Source: Phycisphaerae bacterium
GTDB lineage: Bacteria; Planctomycetota; Phycisphaerae; Phycisphaerales; SM1A02
Reading direction: 5' to 3'
NCBI GenBank assembly: GCA_002683195.1
Contig: NYSW01000102.1
Span: 1-25,012, forward strand
Length of the DNA stretch: 25,012 nt
In this document: positions 16,866 to 24,110 of the stretch, piece by piece
Numbering within the stretch: the stretch's first letter is position 1
Layout of the letters: each line of letters begins with the position of its first letter
The notes under the pieces: generated by a model
The model's input: the letters and a program-made list of their open reading frames with translations, nothing else
Told to the model about the DNA's origin: nothing
The model's database searches: none
Translations under genes and position numbers: made by a program

Positions 16866-19057
16866 ACCGCCTTGATGGCGGCACTCCCCGACCCACCGGC
16901 TTCATCCCGAGCCCCGATGGTCACGGAAAAATCACCGGTGACCGCGTTTGCGACCGCGAGCAACGGACCGACGGAATGCCGTTCCACCACCTCTTGCCCG
17001 GTCTTCAGATGGTTCCCGGGCGTCGCTCGAGCCACCAGACGATCTCCCGGTCCCTCGCTCGCGTGATCCGCACCGCAAAAGCAGACCTCGCTTTCTGTGT
17101 CCTGCAACGCCATTCGCCAGGCATCGACGGATCCACGCCAGCCCTCTCGAGGCGGCCAGACGATTCGCGTGGATGCCAGATCCGCTCGAATGGTTCCGCT
17201 TCGAGCGGCGGCCGCGGAACGTCGTTCCAGTACCAGTGCAACCGCTCCTTCAGCGGTCGGCCGTTCATCGAGAAGCCTCAGGCGTCGAAGAATGGAGCGA
17301 ATTCGCGGATGGGTCTCTTCGGCCGCGACCACGATCGCCCGATCGGCCTGACCGCTTGCGAGATGCCGCCGGGCCAGATGCAGCGCCTCGATCCCAGCAA
17401 GCCGGGTCCCCGAGGTGGAGAGCGTGAGGCCCTCGATCCCCAGGCCGAGACTCAACTGAGCACTCCCGATGTTGGGGACGCTCTCCGCGAAGTGAAGTGG
17501 ATTGCCGGCACCAAGGCCGTCACGGATCAGCTCGTCGTAGAAGTCGAGGGTGTATTCGGAAGCTCCGAACCTCGTGCCCACGAAGGCCGCGGATGAACGA
17601 ATCTCCGCTTCCCCGAGACCGGCGTCATCCGTGGCCAGTCGCCCCGCCGCTCGAACCAGTTGGGCGAACCGCGCGAGCCGACGAACGGCGCGAGGATTGT
17701 CCAGACCCTCCAATGCTTCCGGTTCGAGACCGAGTTCGCCGTCCCGAATCGAGGCCGAGTTCGAGGAAGGCACGAGAATCCCGACTCCAGTGACCACCAC
17801 GTCATCCAGAGCGTGGATCGGGGGTGCGGACGGCGTCGGTTCCGTGACCGACATCGATTCGATCTCGATCGCGGCATCCGCCCCGCCGAAGCCGAGCGAA
17901 AGCACCACACCCCGATCGACCGTTCGATCCCGGGGCGAGGTCACGAGATCCAGAGTGGGAAAGGACTCTCGATCCGCGGTGGCGTTGGCGGCGCCGGGAA
18001 TCCGACCGGTTTCCATCGACGCGATCAGGACCGAGAGTTCCACCGCCCCGGCCGCCCCGAGGGTGTGGCCGATGCGACTCTTCAGAGCGGTCACCGGAAT
18101 GGACGGAAATCGTTCCCCGAACGCGGCCTGCATCGCGGCATGCTCGGCGGCGTCGTTGGCCGGGGTCGAAGTCGCATGGGCAATCACCAGATCGGGCGGT
18201 GCGACCGCGGCCTCGCGGATGGCTCGGGCCGCACCCCGTCCGTCGGGGATCGGCTGCGTGAGGTGATGGGCGTCGCTCGCCGCACCCCAACCGAGCACCC
18301 GTGCCAGTGGCGAAGCTCCCCGCGCCCGAGCGTCGGGGGCACGCTCGAGCACGAACACGCCGTAGCCCTCACCGACCCTCATGCCTTCACGATCCACGGT
18401 GAAAGGGCGAAGCGGACCCTCTGCGATCAACCGCAGACATGAGAAACCCGCGAAAGCGAACTCGCTGATCGGGTCATAGGCGATGGCGATCGCCAGGTCG
18501 CATTCGTCGAGGAGCAACGCGGTCGAGGCAAGGGCCATCGCACTGACCCCGGACGCACAGGCGGCCGAAATCGTGCTTCCCCCCAGGGGGAGTCCGGTGT
18601 CCCGCAGAGCCGCCCGAGTGACGGTCCCGGTCAGTGATCCTGCATAGTCCGCGAGGTCATCGGTCCGCATCGCGCGTCCGAGGTGACGCATGCCACCAAG
18701 CGTGGTCCCGAAGATCGATTCCACCCGACGCGGGCGTCCAGCATTCATCGGCGGCACGCCATCGCGCAGGCCGGCCTCCTCCATCGCCTGCATGATGGTT
18801 CGCTGAAGGAAACGCTCCGCCCGATCGCCGTCGCCTCCCGGGTGCGGCTCGGCCTCGAACGCCTGGGCAGCTCGGACCGGCTGCGATGGCTCGCCGTCGA
18901 CCGCCATGAAGGTCGATTCGATCGCCGGAGCCGCGTCGATTCGGACCTCGTCGCGAAGCATCGCCTCCAGAATCGCATGGCGCCCCTCTCCGAGGGAGCA
19001 GCAGGCCGCCGCGGCCGTGATGACCACGTCCTCGGAATTCGCCACTGACGGACTCAT
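16862..19057 (-). CDS. Fused ketosynthase/chain-length-factor protein (type II PKS-like)
   Basis: This 731-residue protein carries two thiolase-fold units in tandem. The first (about 10-400) is an active-type beta-ketoacyl synthase: Cys167 in SAACASG, His294 in AHATST, Lys326 and His331 in LKSRIGHTLGAAG, and a C-terminal GFGGADAAI. The second (about 415-731) restarts with VVVTGVGILVPS, the standard KS opening. In it the cysteine position reads STSGTRL (Gly550), and the HGT and KxxxGH motifs are degenerate. That matches a chain-length factor, which shapes the product tunnel without condensing. In aryl-polyene systems KS and CLF are normally separate subunits forming a heterodimer (for example ApeO/ApeC). 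Here a linker of about 20 residues rich in Pro, Ser and Thr joins them. The substrate would be the hydroxybenzoyl-primed chain on the neighbouring ACP. Confidence 0.88.
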   Translation of the reverse strand: MSPSVANSEDVVITAAAACCSLGEGRHAILEAMLRDEVRIDAAPAIESTFMAVDGEPSQPVRAAQAFEAEPHPGGDGDRAERFLQRTIMQAMEEAGLRDGVPPMNAGRPRRVESIFGTTLGGMRHLGRAMRTDDLADYAGSLTGTVTRAALRDTGLPLGGSTISAACASGVSAMALASTALLLDECDLAIAIAYDPISEFAFAGFSCLRLIAEGPLRPFTVDREGMRVGEGYGVFVLERAPDARARGASPLARVLGWGAASDAHHLTQPIPDGRGAARAIREAAVAPPDLVIAHATSTPANDAAEHAAMQAAFGERFPSIPVTALKSRIGHTLGAAGAVELSVLIASMETGRIPGAANATADRESFPTLDLVTSPRDRTVDRGVVLSLGFGGADAAIEIESMSVTEPTPSAPPIHALDDVVVTGVGILVPSSNSASIRDGELGLEPEALEGLDNPRAVRRLARFAQLVRAAGRLATDDAGLGEAEIRSSAAFVGTRFGASEYTLDFYDELIRDGLGAGNPLHFAESVPNIGSAQLSLGLGIEGLTLSTSGTRLAGIEALHLARRHLASGQADRAIVVAAEETHPRIRSILRRLRLLDERPTAEGAVALVLERRSAAAARSGTIRADLASTRIVWPPREGWRGSVDAWRMALQDTESEVCFCGADHASEGPGDRLVARATPGNHLKTGQEVVERHSVGPLLAVANAVTGDFSVTIGARDEAGGSGSAAIKAV

Positions 19058-19503
19058 GATCCCGATTCCGAATCCGATCCCGGGAGGCTGACCGCCACCG
19101 CCCCCAGCGCGACGACGTCACCGCTCACTCGGGCCTCGAACTCGAAACGATGAATCGTCCCCATCGAGCGATCGAGTTCCACCGAGAGTTCGACCTCCGC
19201 CGGGGGTTCCACCGGGCGTTTGAACCGCGCTTCCTGAAGGACGAGCATTCCCCGGCCATCGCCCCCGAACGCCTGATGCGCAACGGCTCCGGCGAGTTGC
19301 GCGGCGGCTTCCACCAGCAGCACCCCGGGGACCAACGGGTGACCGGGAAAATGCCCACGCAGAAAATCCTCGTCTCCCCGGACACGCCAGCAACCTCGGC
19401 CTCGTTCAGGACCGAGTTCATGGATCTGATCGAGGAATCGAAATGGCTCGCCGTGAGGAAGCGAGCGCAAGGCGAGATCGAGCGAGGTCGGATCGGTGGT
19501 CAT
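19054..19503 (-). CDS. 3-hydroxyacyl-ACP dehydratase, FabZ-like hot-dog fold
   Basis: The 149-residue protein has the FabZ pattern: LPHGEPFRFLDQI (about 15-27), then FLRGHFPGHPLVPGVLLVEAAAQLAG with catalytic His51 and Glu65, and a later KFxRPV-type strand (RFKRPVEPPAEVEL). It would dehydrate 3-hydroxyacyl-ACP intermediates to enoyl-ACP, the step that leaves each polyene double bond when no enoyl reductase follows. Aryl-polyene clusters carry such dehydratases (ApeI/ApeP types). Both ends overlap neighbours as ATGA: the ACP stop with this start, and this stop with the KS-CLF start. It belongs to the operon rather than to primary fatty-acid synthesis, since no fabA, fabF or lpx genes are nearby. 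Confidence 0.9.
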   Translation of the reverse strand: MTTDPTSLDLALRSLPHGEPFRFLDQIHELGPERGRGCWRVRGDEDFLRGHFPGHPLVPGVLLVEAAAQLAGAVAHQAFGGDGRGMLVLQEARFKRPVEPPAEVELSVELDRSMGTIHRFEFEARVSGDVVALGAVAVSLPGSDSESGS

Positions 19504-19769
19504 CCGGCTTGCCGAAGCTCTTCGACGAAGTCCACGAAAGCCCCGACCGTGGCCATCGTGTCCCGACCGAGTCGGTCATTGGGAATCTTGATCCCGATTC
19601 GCTTTTCCGTGCCGGTCACCACCATCAGGAGATCGAGGGAATCAAGCCCCAGCTCGTCGCCGACCAATGGTGTGTCCGGACTCAGATTGATCGCCCCGAG
19701 CTTGAGATCGGTTCGGAGCACGTCGCAGACGGTTTCGAAGAGTTCGTTCTGGGAATCGGTCATGGTCAA
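19500..19769 (-). CDS. Acyl carrier protein
   Basis: This small acidic four-helix protein (89 residues from the TTG at 19769, 87 from the ATG at 19763) carries the phosphopantetheine attachment serine in LGLDSLDLL (Ser44 counting from TTG). It would hold the growing hydroxybenzoyl-polyene chain as a thioester for KS-CLF, dehydratase and the absent ketoreductase. An in-frame TAG lies four codons before the TTG, so translation must begin at TTG or ATG; a poorly placed AAGG lies 12 or 18 nt upstream respectively. This is the only real gap inside the operon (17 or 23 nt after the permease stop). High ACP output relative to its neighbours would explain a separate ribosome entry. It overlaps the dehydratase gene by 4 nt. 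Confidence 0.93.
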   Translation of the reverse strand: MTMTDSQNELFETVCDVLRTDLKLGAINLSPDTPLVGDELGLDSLDLLMVVTGTEKRIGIKIPNDRLGRDTMATVGAFVDFVEELRQAG

Positions 19770-19780
19770 GAGTTCGTTCT
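19738..19780. repeat. 13-nt direct repeat at the ACP start
   Basis: The 13-mer AAGAGTTCGTTCT (plus strand) occurs at 19738-19750 and again at 19768-19780, an offset of exactly 30 nt. The inner copy encodes Asn-Glu-Leu-Phe of the ACP and the outer copy spans its start region in the same frame. A short in-frame duplication at the start of the gene is one explanation; chance is another. Confidence 0.6.
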
Positions 19781-19786
19781 ACCTTC

Positions 19787-21061
19787 TCACCGCCAGCGGG
19801 CGACGGCTATCCGGGCTCCGATCAGGAAGATCACGGTGGTGACCGCAATCAGGCCGAGGGCCGGTGCGATCCGTCCAAACATCGAGGCGAGCGTATCGCT
19901 CGGAGTCGTATACCAGAGTACCTGTTGGAGAGCCCCGATGGACCTCGCATTGAAGGCCCAGTCGCCGACCGCCTGCAGGGAGGGAGGCATGAGGAAGGTC
20001 GGGATCATGCTCCCGCCGATGGCACTCAGGACCAGAACCGCGATGGTGCCGATCGTCGTCTGCTGCCGACGGGTCTGGGCGATTCCCGTGATGAACATTC
20101 CCAATCCCGCCGCTCCAGCCGCGATCGCCGGCAGCAGGATCCCCAGGCAGACCAGTTGTCTGAACGAAAAGAATCGGACGTCGAAGACCAGTGCGGCCCA
20201 CGCAAGCATCGCGATGATCTGAGCCATCCCCACCAGGATCGAAAAGAAGAATCGGTTCAGAACCACGGCCCACGGGCCGATTCCCGAGGCTTTCAGTCGA
20301 TCGAGAATGCCGCGTTCATGTTCTTCCAGGAGCCACCCGGTGGTGGACAAGGCACTGAACAGCATGAACATCACCCCGATCGCGGCGGTGTAGTAGGTGA
20401 CCAGCGACGGCCCCCCCGGTCCGACTTCGACCGGCCCCGCTTCGACCGAGACCCTCGTCGCCTTCACGATCGTCTCGACCGCACCGGCAAAGGGACCACC
20501 GCCCGGCTCTTCGCCGGCCGCTTCCATCGAACGAGACAGTGCCGACTGCCGTTCGGTCAGTGGACCAGCCACCATCTCCAGCACCTTGATCTCCCGACCC
20601 AGGAGTTGGGCCGCAAGACCTTCCCAGGCCGAGGCGGCCATCACCCCACGAGCGAACTCCGGGGCGATCGGATTCGCAGGGTCGAAGCGAACCTGCAGGT
20701 CGGGGATCCGTGCCGTCGGATCCGAGATCGCCGCCCCGAATCCGGCCGGGACCACGACACCCGCGGGGAAATTGCCGTCTGCAACCACCGCATCGATGTC
20801 GGCGACGGAATCCCCTTCGATCGAGATCAGATCCAGCCGTTCGGCCTTTCTTGCCGCCGCGGCGAGGGCGGCGGAGGAAGGGCTTTGATCGAGATCGAGG
20901 ATCGCGACCCGAACCTTGTTCTCTCCGTTGCGTCCGAACCCCTGGAAGACCGTCGCGAAGATCGAAAGAAAGACGATCGGCACGATTGCGTACAGAGCGA
21001 ACCCGAGTCGGTCCCGGTGCAACGTGATCCAGGCCATGCGCAGAAGGGCGAAGCGCCTCAT
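19787..21061 (-). CDS. ABC-2 type transporter permease
   Basis: The 424-residue protein has the ABC2_membrane_3 layout: an N-terminal membrane helix (GFALYAIVPIVFLSIFATVF), a large extracytoplasmic domain of about 200 residues (VAILDLDQSPSSAALA, VQVRF-type strands), then five or so C-terminal helices preceded by the coupling-helix sequence LEEHERGILDRLKASGI. The family exports lipids, polysaccharides or drugs with an ATPase subunit. The ATPase, encoded at the right edge four genes upstream, is the likely partner. The ATG at 21061 is chosen because it forms ATGA with the LpxL-type stop and has GAGG 8 nt upstream; the longer opening at 21121 lies inside that gene. In the aryl-polyene operon it would export the finished lipid, in place of the MMPL exporter usual in such clusters. 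Confidence 0.9.
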   Translation of the reverse strand: MRRFALLRMAWITLHRDRLGFALYAIVPIVFLSIFATVFQGFGRNGENKVRVAILDLDQSPSSAALAAAARKAERLDLISIEGDSVADIDAVVADGNFPAGVVVPAGFGAAISDPTARIPDLQVRFDPANPIAPEFARGVMAASAWEGLAAQLLGREIKVLEMVAGPLTERQSALSRSMEAAGEEPGGGPFAGAVETIVKATRVSVEAGPVEVGPGGPSLVTYYTAAIGVMFMLFSALSTTGWLLEEHERGILDRLKASGIGPWAVVLNRFFFSILVGMAQIIAMLAWAALVFDVRFFSFRQLVCLGILLPAIAAGAAGLGMFITGIAQTRRQQTTIGTIAVLVLSAIGGSMIPTFLMPPSLQAVGDWAFNARSIGALQQVLWYTTPSDTLASMFGRIAPALGLIAVTTVIFLIGARIAVARWR

Positions 21062-22059
21062 GATGCGATCCTCGTCTTGGAGGATGAATCGTCCTGCCAG
21101 ACCGGGCGGACATTGAGCCACTGCGTCGGGTGGCAGGAGATCACATCCTGGATCATCGAGACCCAGCGACGTACTCCGGAGTGATTTCCGGGATCTCGAC
21201 GCAGATCACCATCCATGGGAAGTGGCTCCTCCATGCGGAGTGCCAGCCCGCCGTCGGGAAGTCGCCAGTTGAAGACGGGGATCACCGAGGCATCCGCGGA
21301 CTCCGCGAGTTTGAACGGACCCACCGGAATCTCCATCTTTCGACCGAACACCGACAACGGCGTGCCCCGCTGGCCCGGTTGAACGCGATCACCCAGCAGG
21401 GCCACGACTTCTCCGCGGTCCAGACCATCTCGAAGTTCCGCCCAGGTGGCCAATCCGTCATCGACCGCATGACCGATGACCCCGAGCCGTTGTCGGGCGC
21501 GACGTCGCATGTTCTCGAGGGTTCGAATGGGATCACGGTGATAGAGAACGTGGACCGGGGCGTGACGTCCGATGAAGGCCGCCGCAGGCTCGAATTCACC
21601 CATGTGCATCGAGAGCATCACGATGCCTCGCCCATCACGGTCGCGGAAGTGAGTCCGAAACCTGTCCAGACCCTCCACATGGCCGATCCGGTCGAGCAGT
21701 CGCTCCGGTGTCTGCCGGGATGCGATGGCGATACCTTCCATGTATCGCTGCATGTGGTCGAGCACGCCGACGCCATAGGCGTCGATCTCGGCCTCTCCGG
21801 CGTCCGGCCCCAGGATGATGCGGCCGTTCTCCTGCAAAGTCCGCCGCCATGAATCCGCTCGGCGCCAGGTCTCCGCCACCATTCGAGGTCGAAGCCTGGC
21901 GGTGATCGACGGCGCGTGGGCATACCCTCGGAGCAGGGCGGAAACCGCCAGCCGTTCGACCAAGGAGATCCGACGACCTTCCGGGTCCGCTCCGGCGTCA
22001 TCGCGAATGCGAGCCTCGGAGGATGAACGATTCGGAATGCCCGTCGCCGTGGGATTCAC
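21058..22059 (-). CDS. LpxL/HtrB-type acyltransferase (LABLAT family)
   Basis: This 333-residue protein belongs to the Kdo2-lipid-A acyltransferase-like family. Its catalytic site is HMGEFE (His152, Glu157, an HX4E arrangement), followed by LLGDRV (222-226), FGRKMEIPVGPFKLA and IPVFNWRLPDGG. It has no N-terminal signal; the hydrophobic stretch near residues 30-45 would sit at the membrane surface. The enzymes use acyl-ACP to acylate a lipid acceptor. Homologues are standard in aryl-polyene clusters and are thought to attach the polyene chain to a lipid. It starts at GTG 22059, which overlaps the PlsC-type stop as GTGA, with a GGGAG about 8 nt upstream. It overlaps the permease gene by 4 nt. 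Confidence 0.88.
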   Translation of the reverse strand: MNPTATGIPNRSSSEARIRDDAGADPEGRRISLVERLAVSALLRGYAHAPSITARLRPRMVAETWRRADSWRRTLQENGRIILGPDAGEAEIDAYGVGVLDHMQRYMEGIAIASRQTPERLLDRIGHVEGLDRFRTHFRDRDGRGIVMLSMHMGEFEPAAAFIGRHAPVHVLYHRDPIRTLENMRRRARQRLGVIGHAVDDGLATWAELRDGLDRGEVVALLGDRVQPGQRGTPLSVFGRKMEIPVGPFKLAESADASVIPVFNWRLPDGGLALRMEEPLPMDGDLRRDPGNHSGVRRWVSMIQDVISCHPTQWLNVRPVWQDDSSSKTRIAS

Positions 22060-22808
22060 GAGACCGCTCCCTTCGGTTCGGCCCCGATCGGCACGGTCTC
22101 CTCCTCGGAGACCAAAGACAAGGCTTCGACCGCATTCCGCAGGCGGGCGGTGAATTCCCCCGAACTCTCGTCCGCCCCGGCTCGCAGCGCCTCACCGAAA
22201 CGAACCTGCAGGGTGCCCGGCCGAGGCCAACGGACGCCGGGCGGGAGAATCCGCTGGGTTCCATCGATGCAGGCGGGGACCACCGGAAGATCATGTCGCC
22301 GTGCGAGTTCCGCCGCTCCGTGACGAAATCGGCCCATGCGCCCGGTCCGCGAACGGGTCGCCTCGGGAAAGATCATCAGGTTCCAGCCTTCGCCGAGCAT
22401 CGCATCGATGCGATCGATCTGCGAATACTCACCGCCCACTCGATCGATGAGGAGCACGTTCATCGCGCTGCGAATGAACCAGATGACGATCCGCCGGAAC
22501 CATCGCTCCCGTCTCGGCTGACCCGCCCGGGGTACGAAGAAGTCGAGTCCGCCCACCGTTGCCGTCCGGTCTCGACGATTCCCGGGCAGCGCGATGAAGA
22601 TCACCGGGGTGTCGACCAGGCTGTGGTGATTCGAGACCACGATGAACTGTTCGTGATCCTTGAATCGATCTTCACCATCGACCTTCACCGGGACTCGGCA
22701 GACGATCTGGCCGGCATCGTGCATGAAGCGAAGCAGGCCGCGAGCCACACGACGACTGAACCAGCCGGTCGGTACTCCGAACCCTGCGATGTCCGTGCCC
22801 TGGGTCAT
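22056..22808 (-). CDS. PlsC-type 1-acylglycerol-phosphate acyltransferase family protein
   Basis: The 250-residue protein has the four PlsC blocks: HHSLVD (61-66, HX4D active site), an arginine-rich block around 93-112, the substrate-binding FPEATRSRTG (147-156), and VPACIDGTQ (177-185). It normally transfers an acyl chain from ACP or CoA to lysophosphatidate in the inner leaflet of the cytoplasmic membrane. Set inside this operon next to an LpxL-type enzyme, it may use the polyene or a companion fatty acid to build the final lipid; a housekeeping role is also possible. ATG 22808 overlaps the DUF2141 stop (ATGA) and AGGA lies about 5 nt before it. The gene ends 4 nt inside the LpxL-type gene. 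Confidence 0.88.
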   Translation of the reverse strand: MTQGTDIAGFGVPTGWFSRRVARGLLRFMHDAGQIVCRVPVKVDGEDRFKDHEQFIVVSNHHSLVDTPVIFIALPGNRRDRTATVGGLDFFVPRAGQPRRERWFRRIVIWFIRSAMNVLLIDRVGGEYSQIDRIDAMLGEGWNLMIFPEATRSRTGRMGRFRHGAAELARRHDLPVVPACIDGTQRILPPGVRWPRPGTLQVRFGEALRAGADESSGEFTARLRNAVEALSLVSEEETVPIGAEPKGAVS

Positions 22809-23398
22809 GAATCCTGCGTGGTCCCGTTCGACGACGCCTCCGGGGCCCCTCGTCGTTCACGCCGGACTTTCGATCGATCGAGCGACGTTCCCATTCGAAA
22901 TCGAACGACGGTCGTCGGCCCCTGCAGTTCAACCGCCACGTTCTCGAAGGAAGGCAGGCCGAGAATCACGGACTGGTCGTTGGAGAATCCCCAGGGTTCG
23001 GCAGGCAGTCCGATGAAATTCCGCGTCAGGGTCTTGTCTCGTTCGATGTCTATGAAGCCGGAGATCGCGCTGGGGATCGTCCGCACGTCCTCGAAGATCA
23101 CTCGGGTGACCGGGATGACCACCGGGGTCACGATGGACTCGACCCATCGATCCTCTTCCAGAAAATCCTCCGGGGCCTGGAAGACCGCGAGGTAGAGCTG
23201 TTCGTTCTCCCACTGCGCGGTCTCGACCTCGATCACGAGCCGGGTGGTGCCCGCGATCATCTCCGAATCCCCCGCGTCCTTCACCGGGACGCTCTGGCAT
23301 CCCACCGACAAGCCGATGGCGACGCACGAAAGCGTCATCGCGATTCGCGATGCGGGCAGGTGACGGAGAAAATGGTCAACCAGCCGGGGCCGTGGCAC
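22805..23398 (-). CDS. DUF2141-family lipoprotein
   Basis: This 197-residue protein matches DUF2141: a LYLAVFQAPEDFLEED strand-helix (68-83), and the key block RNFIGLPAEPWGFSND (126-141), which in the family reads close to lGiPxEGyGFSNn, followed by LPSFENVAVEL. A short hydrophobic region with the sequence LSVGC gives a possible lipobox (Cys34), although Ser at -3 is not ideal. DUF2141 proteins are exported and of uncertain function, often encoded near membrane-lipid or pigment genes. The start is GTG 23398: it has a strong AGGAG with a 6-nt spacer and lies within the methyltransferase gene (23-nt overlap). An ATG at 23338 is also in frame but lacks such a site. A role in polyene-lipid handling at the envelope is inference from position. 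Confidence 0.82.
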   Translation of the reverse strand: MPRPRLVDHFLRHLPASRIAMTLSCVAIGLSVGCQSVPVKDAGDSEMIAGTTRLVIEVETAQWENEQLYLAVFQAPEDFLEEDRWVESIVTPVVIPVTRVIFEDVRTIPSAISGFIDIERDKTLTRNFIGLPAEPWGFSNDQSVILGLPSFENVAVELQGPTTVVRFRMGTSLDRSKVRRERRGAPEASSNGTTQDS

Positions 23399-24110
23399 GG
23401 AACTCTCCTAGAAGACCACCCGCAGGGCGGTATTCGATTTCGGTGAAACCAGCGTCCCCGAGCTTTTCAAGAACGACTTCACGGGGTGCAAAGGAGGATA
23501 TCGAGTCCCAGAAATGACGCAGGAGATCACGAACCGACAACGACCCGCAGGCCAGGCCGAAGACCCAGGCCCCCACCCCTCTGATCATGAACCTCGTCGC
23601 TCCCCGCCTGAAGGGTGATCGCGGCACCATCATCTCCAGCAGGACCAGGCGTCCACCCGGGCGAAGAACCCTGCGAATCTCCTGAAACGCCTGATCGAGG
23701 TCTTCGACGTATCGGATGGCGTATCCACTGACCACCGCGTCACGACTGCAGTCCTCGACCGGGATGTTGGAAAAGGAACCCGGTCGGATGTCTCGAACCC
23801 CGGCCCGTTCCGCGACCGCCAGCATTTCCGGGCAGGGGTCGACCCCCACGATCGAAGGTGAATCCGGCAGGAAACGCTGCGCCGCCATGGTCAGCACCCC
23901 GGTTCCGCATCCGACGTCGACGAGGGTCGCGTCCGGCGGAAGCTCGAGCGAGATGATCGTGCGTCGGCGATACCAGTTGCTGGTGCCGAAACTGACCAGC
24001 GTGTTGAGTCGGTCGTACCGGTTGGCGGTCCGGGCATACAGGTCCATCACCGCCGGGTCAGCCGCCGGGTGATCACCATGACCGCCTTTCTTGCTGGGAG
24101 CGGCGGGCAT
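23376..24110 (-). CDS. UbiE/MenG-like SAM-dependent methyltransferase
   Basis: The 244-residue protein has a class I Rossmann methyltransferase core: LVDVGCGTGVLT (motif I), VGVDPCPEMLAVAE (motif II), SGYAIRYVEDLDQAF and the LRPGGRLVLLEM strand-turn. The N-terminal DLYARTANRYDRLN resembles the UbiE/MenG opening, and ALRY-type YAIRYV is close to the UbiE FGLRNV. It would methylate a polar aromatic or quinone-like substrate with SAM in the cytosol. Here the likely substrate is the aryl head group or polyene rather than a quinone, since methylated aryl polyenes are known. The ATG at 24110 shares a base with the ATPase stop (TGATG); the opening extending to 24278 inside the ATPase gene is not used. 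Confidence 0.88.
   Translation of the reverse strand: MPAAPSKKGGHGDHPAADPAVMDLYARTANRYDRLNTLVSFGTSNWYRRRTIISLELPPDATLVDVGCGTGVLTMAAQRFLPDSPSIVGVDPCPEMLAVAERAGVRDIRPGSFSNIPVEDCSRDAVVSGYAIRYVEDLDQAFQEIRRVLRPGGRLVLLEMMVPRSPFRRGATRFMIRGVGAWVFGLACGSLSVRDLLRHFWDSISSFAPREVVLEKLGDAGFTEIEYRPAGGLLGEFRATAPAG
23403..23409 (-). promoter_or_regulatory. Strong ribosome binding site for the DUF2141 GTG start
   Basis: AGGAGAG on the minus strand, with its core AGGAG 6 nt before the GTG at 23398, decides that start over an in-frame ATG 60 nt downstream. It lies inside the coding sequence of the upstream methyltransferase. Confidence 0.75.

Noticed and set aside
16862..19503. Reading KS and dehydratase as primary fatty-acid synthesis (FabF/FabZ)
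   Set aside because: The KS carries a fused inactive CLF half, and chorismatase, halogenase and AMP ligase share the operon, which fits secondary metabolism.
22023..23195. 390-codon plus-strand frame over the acyltransferase and DUF2141 genes
   Set aside because: Antisense to two motif-supported genes; no domain seen.
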